Shown here: piece by piece, positions 63,344 to 64,000 of the stretch
Layout: each line of letters starts with the position of its first letter
Position numbering within the stretch: the first letter of the stretch is position 1
Translations under genes and position numbers: made by a program
Origin: Streptomyces sp. NBC_01335
GTDB taxonomy: Bacteria > Actinomycetota > Actinomycetes > Streptomycetales > Streptomycetaceae
NCBI RefSeq assembly: GCF_035953295.1
Contig: NZ_CP108370.1
Coordinates: 5,113,001-5,177,000 of the forward strand
Direction: 5' to 3'
Length of the DNA stretch: 64,000 bases
The notes under the pieces: generated by a model
Database searches by the model: none
What the model was told of the DNA's origin: nothing
The model's input: the letters and a program-made list of their open reading frames with translations, nothing else

Positions 63344-64000
63344 ATGGCTGAGTTCGTAGGTCGTCGCCAGGAGCTGGCGACATTGGGGCGAGAGCTGCAC
63401 AAGGTGGCGGCCGGGGTCGGTGGTGAGCGGCCCGGTCGGTGCGTGATGTTGCGTGGACGGCGCCGGGTGGGCAAGTCGCGACTGGTCGAGCGGTTCGCGG
63501 AGCGCTCCGGGGCCCCTTTCCTGTTCTACGCGGCGACCGGCGCGTCCCCGGTGGATGATCTTGCGCGGCTGGCCAGGGACGCGCAGGCGTCGACGCTGCC
63601 GATGGCGCACCTCGTGGCCGCCGCGCGGCCGGAGAGCTGGGACGCCGCGTTCGATCTACTGGCTGCGGCACTGCCCGCCGACCGGGCGAGCGTGATGGTC
63701 GTCGACGAGGTGCCGTACCTGATGGACGCCGGTGGCGCCTTCGAGGGGATGCTGCAGCGGGCCTGGGACCGGGTGCTGGAGACCAAGCCGGTACTGCTTG
63801 TCCTCATCGGATCGGACCTGTCGATGATGGAAGCCCTGAACGGCTACGGTCGCCCCTTCCACCAGCGGGGCCGGGAGATGGTGCTGGGGCCGTTGAACCC
63901 CGCCGAGGTCGGGCAGATGCTCGGCCTGGAGCCGGCGGAGGCGTTCGACGCAGCCCTGGTCACCGGCGGGCTGCCGCTGATCTGCGCGGAATGGCCGGGA
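63344..64000 (+). CDS. AAA-type ATPase (COG1672/DUF234 type), N-terminal part (partial)
   Basis: The gene runs off the right edge; 219 residues are visible. It begins MAEFVGRRQELATLGRELHK, with Walker A LRGRRRVGKSRLVERF, Walker B VMVVDEVPYLMD and VLLVLIGSDLSMMEALNGYG, then GRPFHQRGREMVLGPLNPAE. This matches archaeal-type ATPases of the ATPase_2/DUF234 group, often found in mobile or accessory DNA and sometimes fused to a C-terminal nuclease-like domain. A 38-bp palindrome precedes it. Confidence 0.88.
   Translation, partial: MAEFVGRRQELATLGRELHKVAAGVGGERPGRCVMLRGRRRVGKSRLVERFAERSGAPFLFYAATGASPVDDLARLARDAQASTLPMAHLVAAARPESWDAAFDLLAAALPADRASVMVVDEVPYLMDAGGAFEGMLQRAWDRVLETKPVLLVLIGSDLSMMEALNGYGRPFHQRGREMVLGPLNPAEVGQMLGLEPAEAFDAALVTGGLPLICAEWPG

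Overview
The window is high-GC actinobacterial DNA and almost certainly comes from a Streptomyces chromosome. Supporting signs are the GC-rich third codon positions, frequent GTG starts, a DasR-type operator, a WhiB-like regulator of the WblI type, WYL and DUF1707 proteins, and a gene order that, from memory, resembles the SCO5003-SCO5061 stretch of S. coelicolor (chitinase, tad locus, ahpDC/oxyR, fumarases, wblI, glpX, xseAB, ispH, ppgK, ychF). No rRNA, tRNA or CRISPR array was seen.

Left part (1-20 kb): the 5' end of a secreted chitinase-like gene with a near-consensus DasR box. Then comes a long forward Tad (Flp) pilus operon: zinc-ribbon protein, CpaB, TadZ, two TadE pseudopilins, TadA, TadB, TadC, a histidine kinase and response regulator, the Flp pilin, a TadG-like protein, a lipoprotein and an OmpA-like protein. 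The matching prepilin peptidase lies about 3.4 kb downstream, behind a membrane protein, two forward orphan genes and a DUF192 gene. Several minisatellites sit in or between these genes.

Middle (20-58.9 kb): core housekeeping and stress genes. They include a cis-prenyltransferase, PhoH, a lytic-transglycosylase-like secreted protein, an AI-2E family transporter, a WYL regulator divergent from a VOC gene across a perfect palindrome, ahpCD divergent from oxyR across an OxyR-like operator, a PadR-controlled ABC exporter, an SPFH protein, a class A PBP, catalase, a SpoIIE-type phosphatase, two unrelated fumarases, an M18 aminopeptidase, wblI, glpX, xseAB, an APC permease, ispH, ppgK and ychF. At least ten genes show a TAnnnT hexamer 6-7 nt before the start codon, the signature of leaderless transcripts.

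Right end (58.8-64 kb): an accessory patch. The last codons of ychF (16 bp) recur 1.2 kb downstream and bound a segment with a YefM/RelE-type toxin-antitoxin pair and repeated GTGCTGGATR motifs, which looks like the scar of an integrative element. Just beyond it is an apparently intact IS701-type element with 19-bp perfect terminal inverted repeats and a TTAG target duplication. It carries a GNAT acetyltransferase as passenger, and a degraded internal copy of the IS end lies between passenger and transposase. After it come a Uma2-family pseudogene broken by 8-bp and 25-bp tandem duplications, degenerate coding sequence, and the start of an AAA ATPase gene behind a 38-bp palindrome. The IS-plus-passenger and the att-like scar are the most unusual things here.
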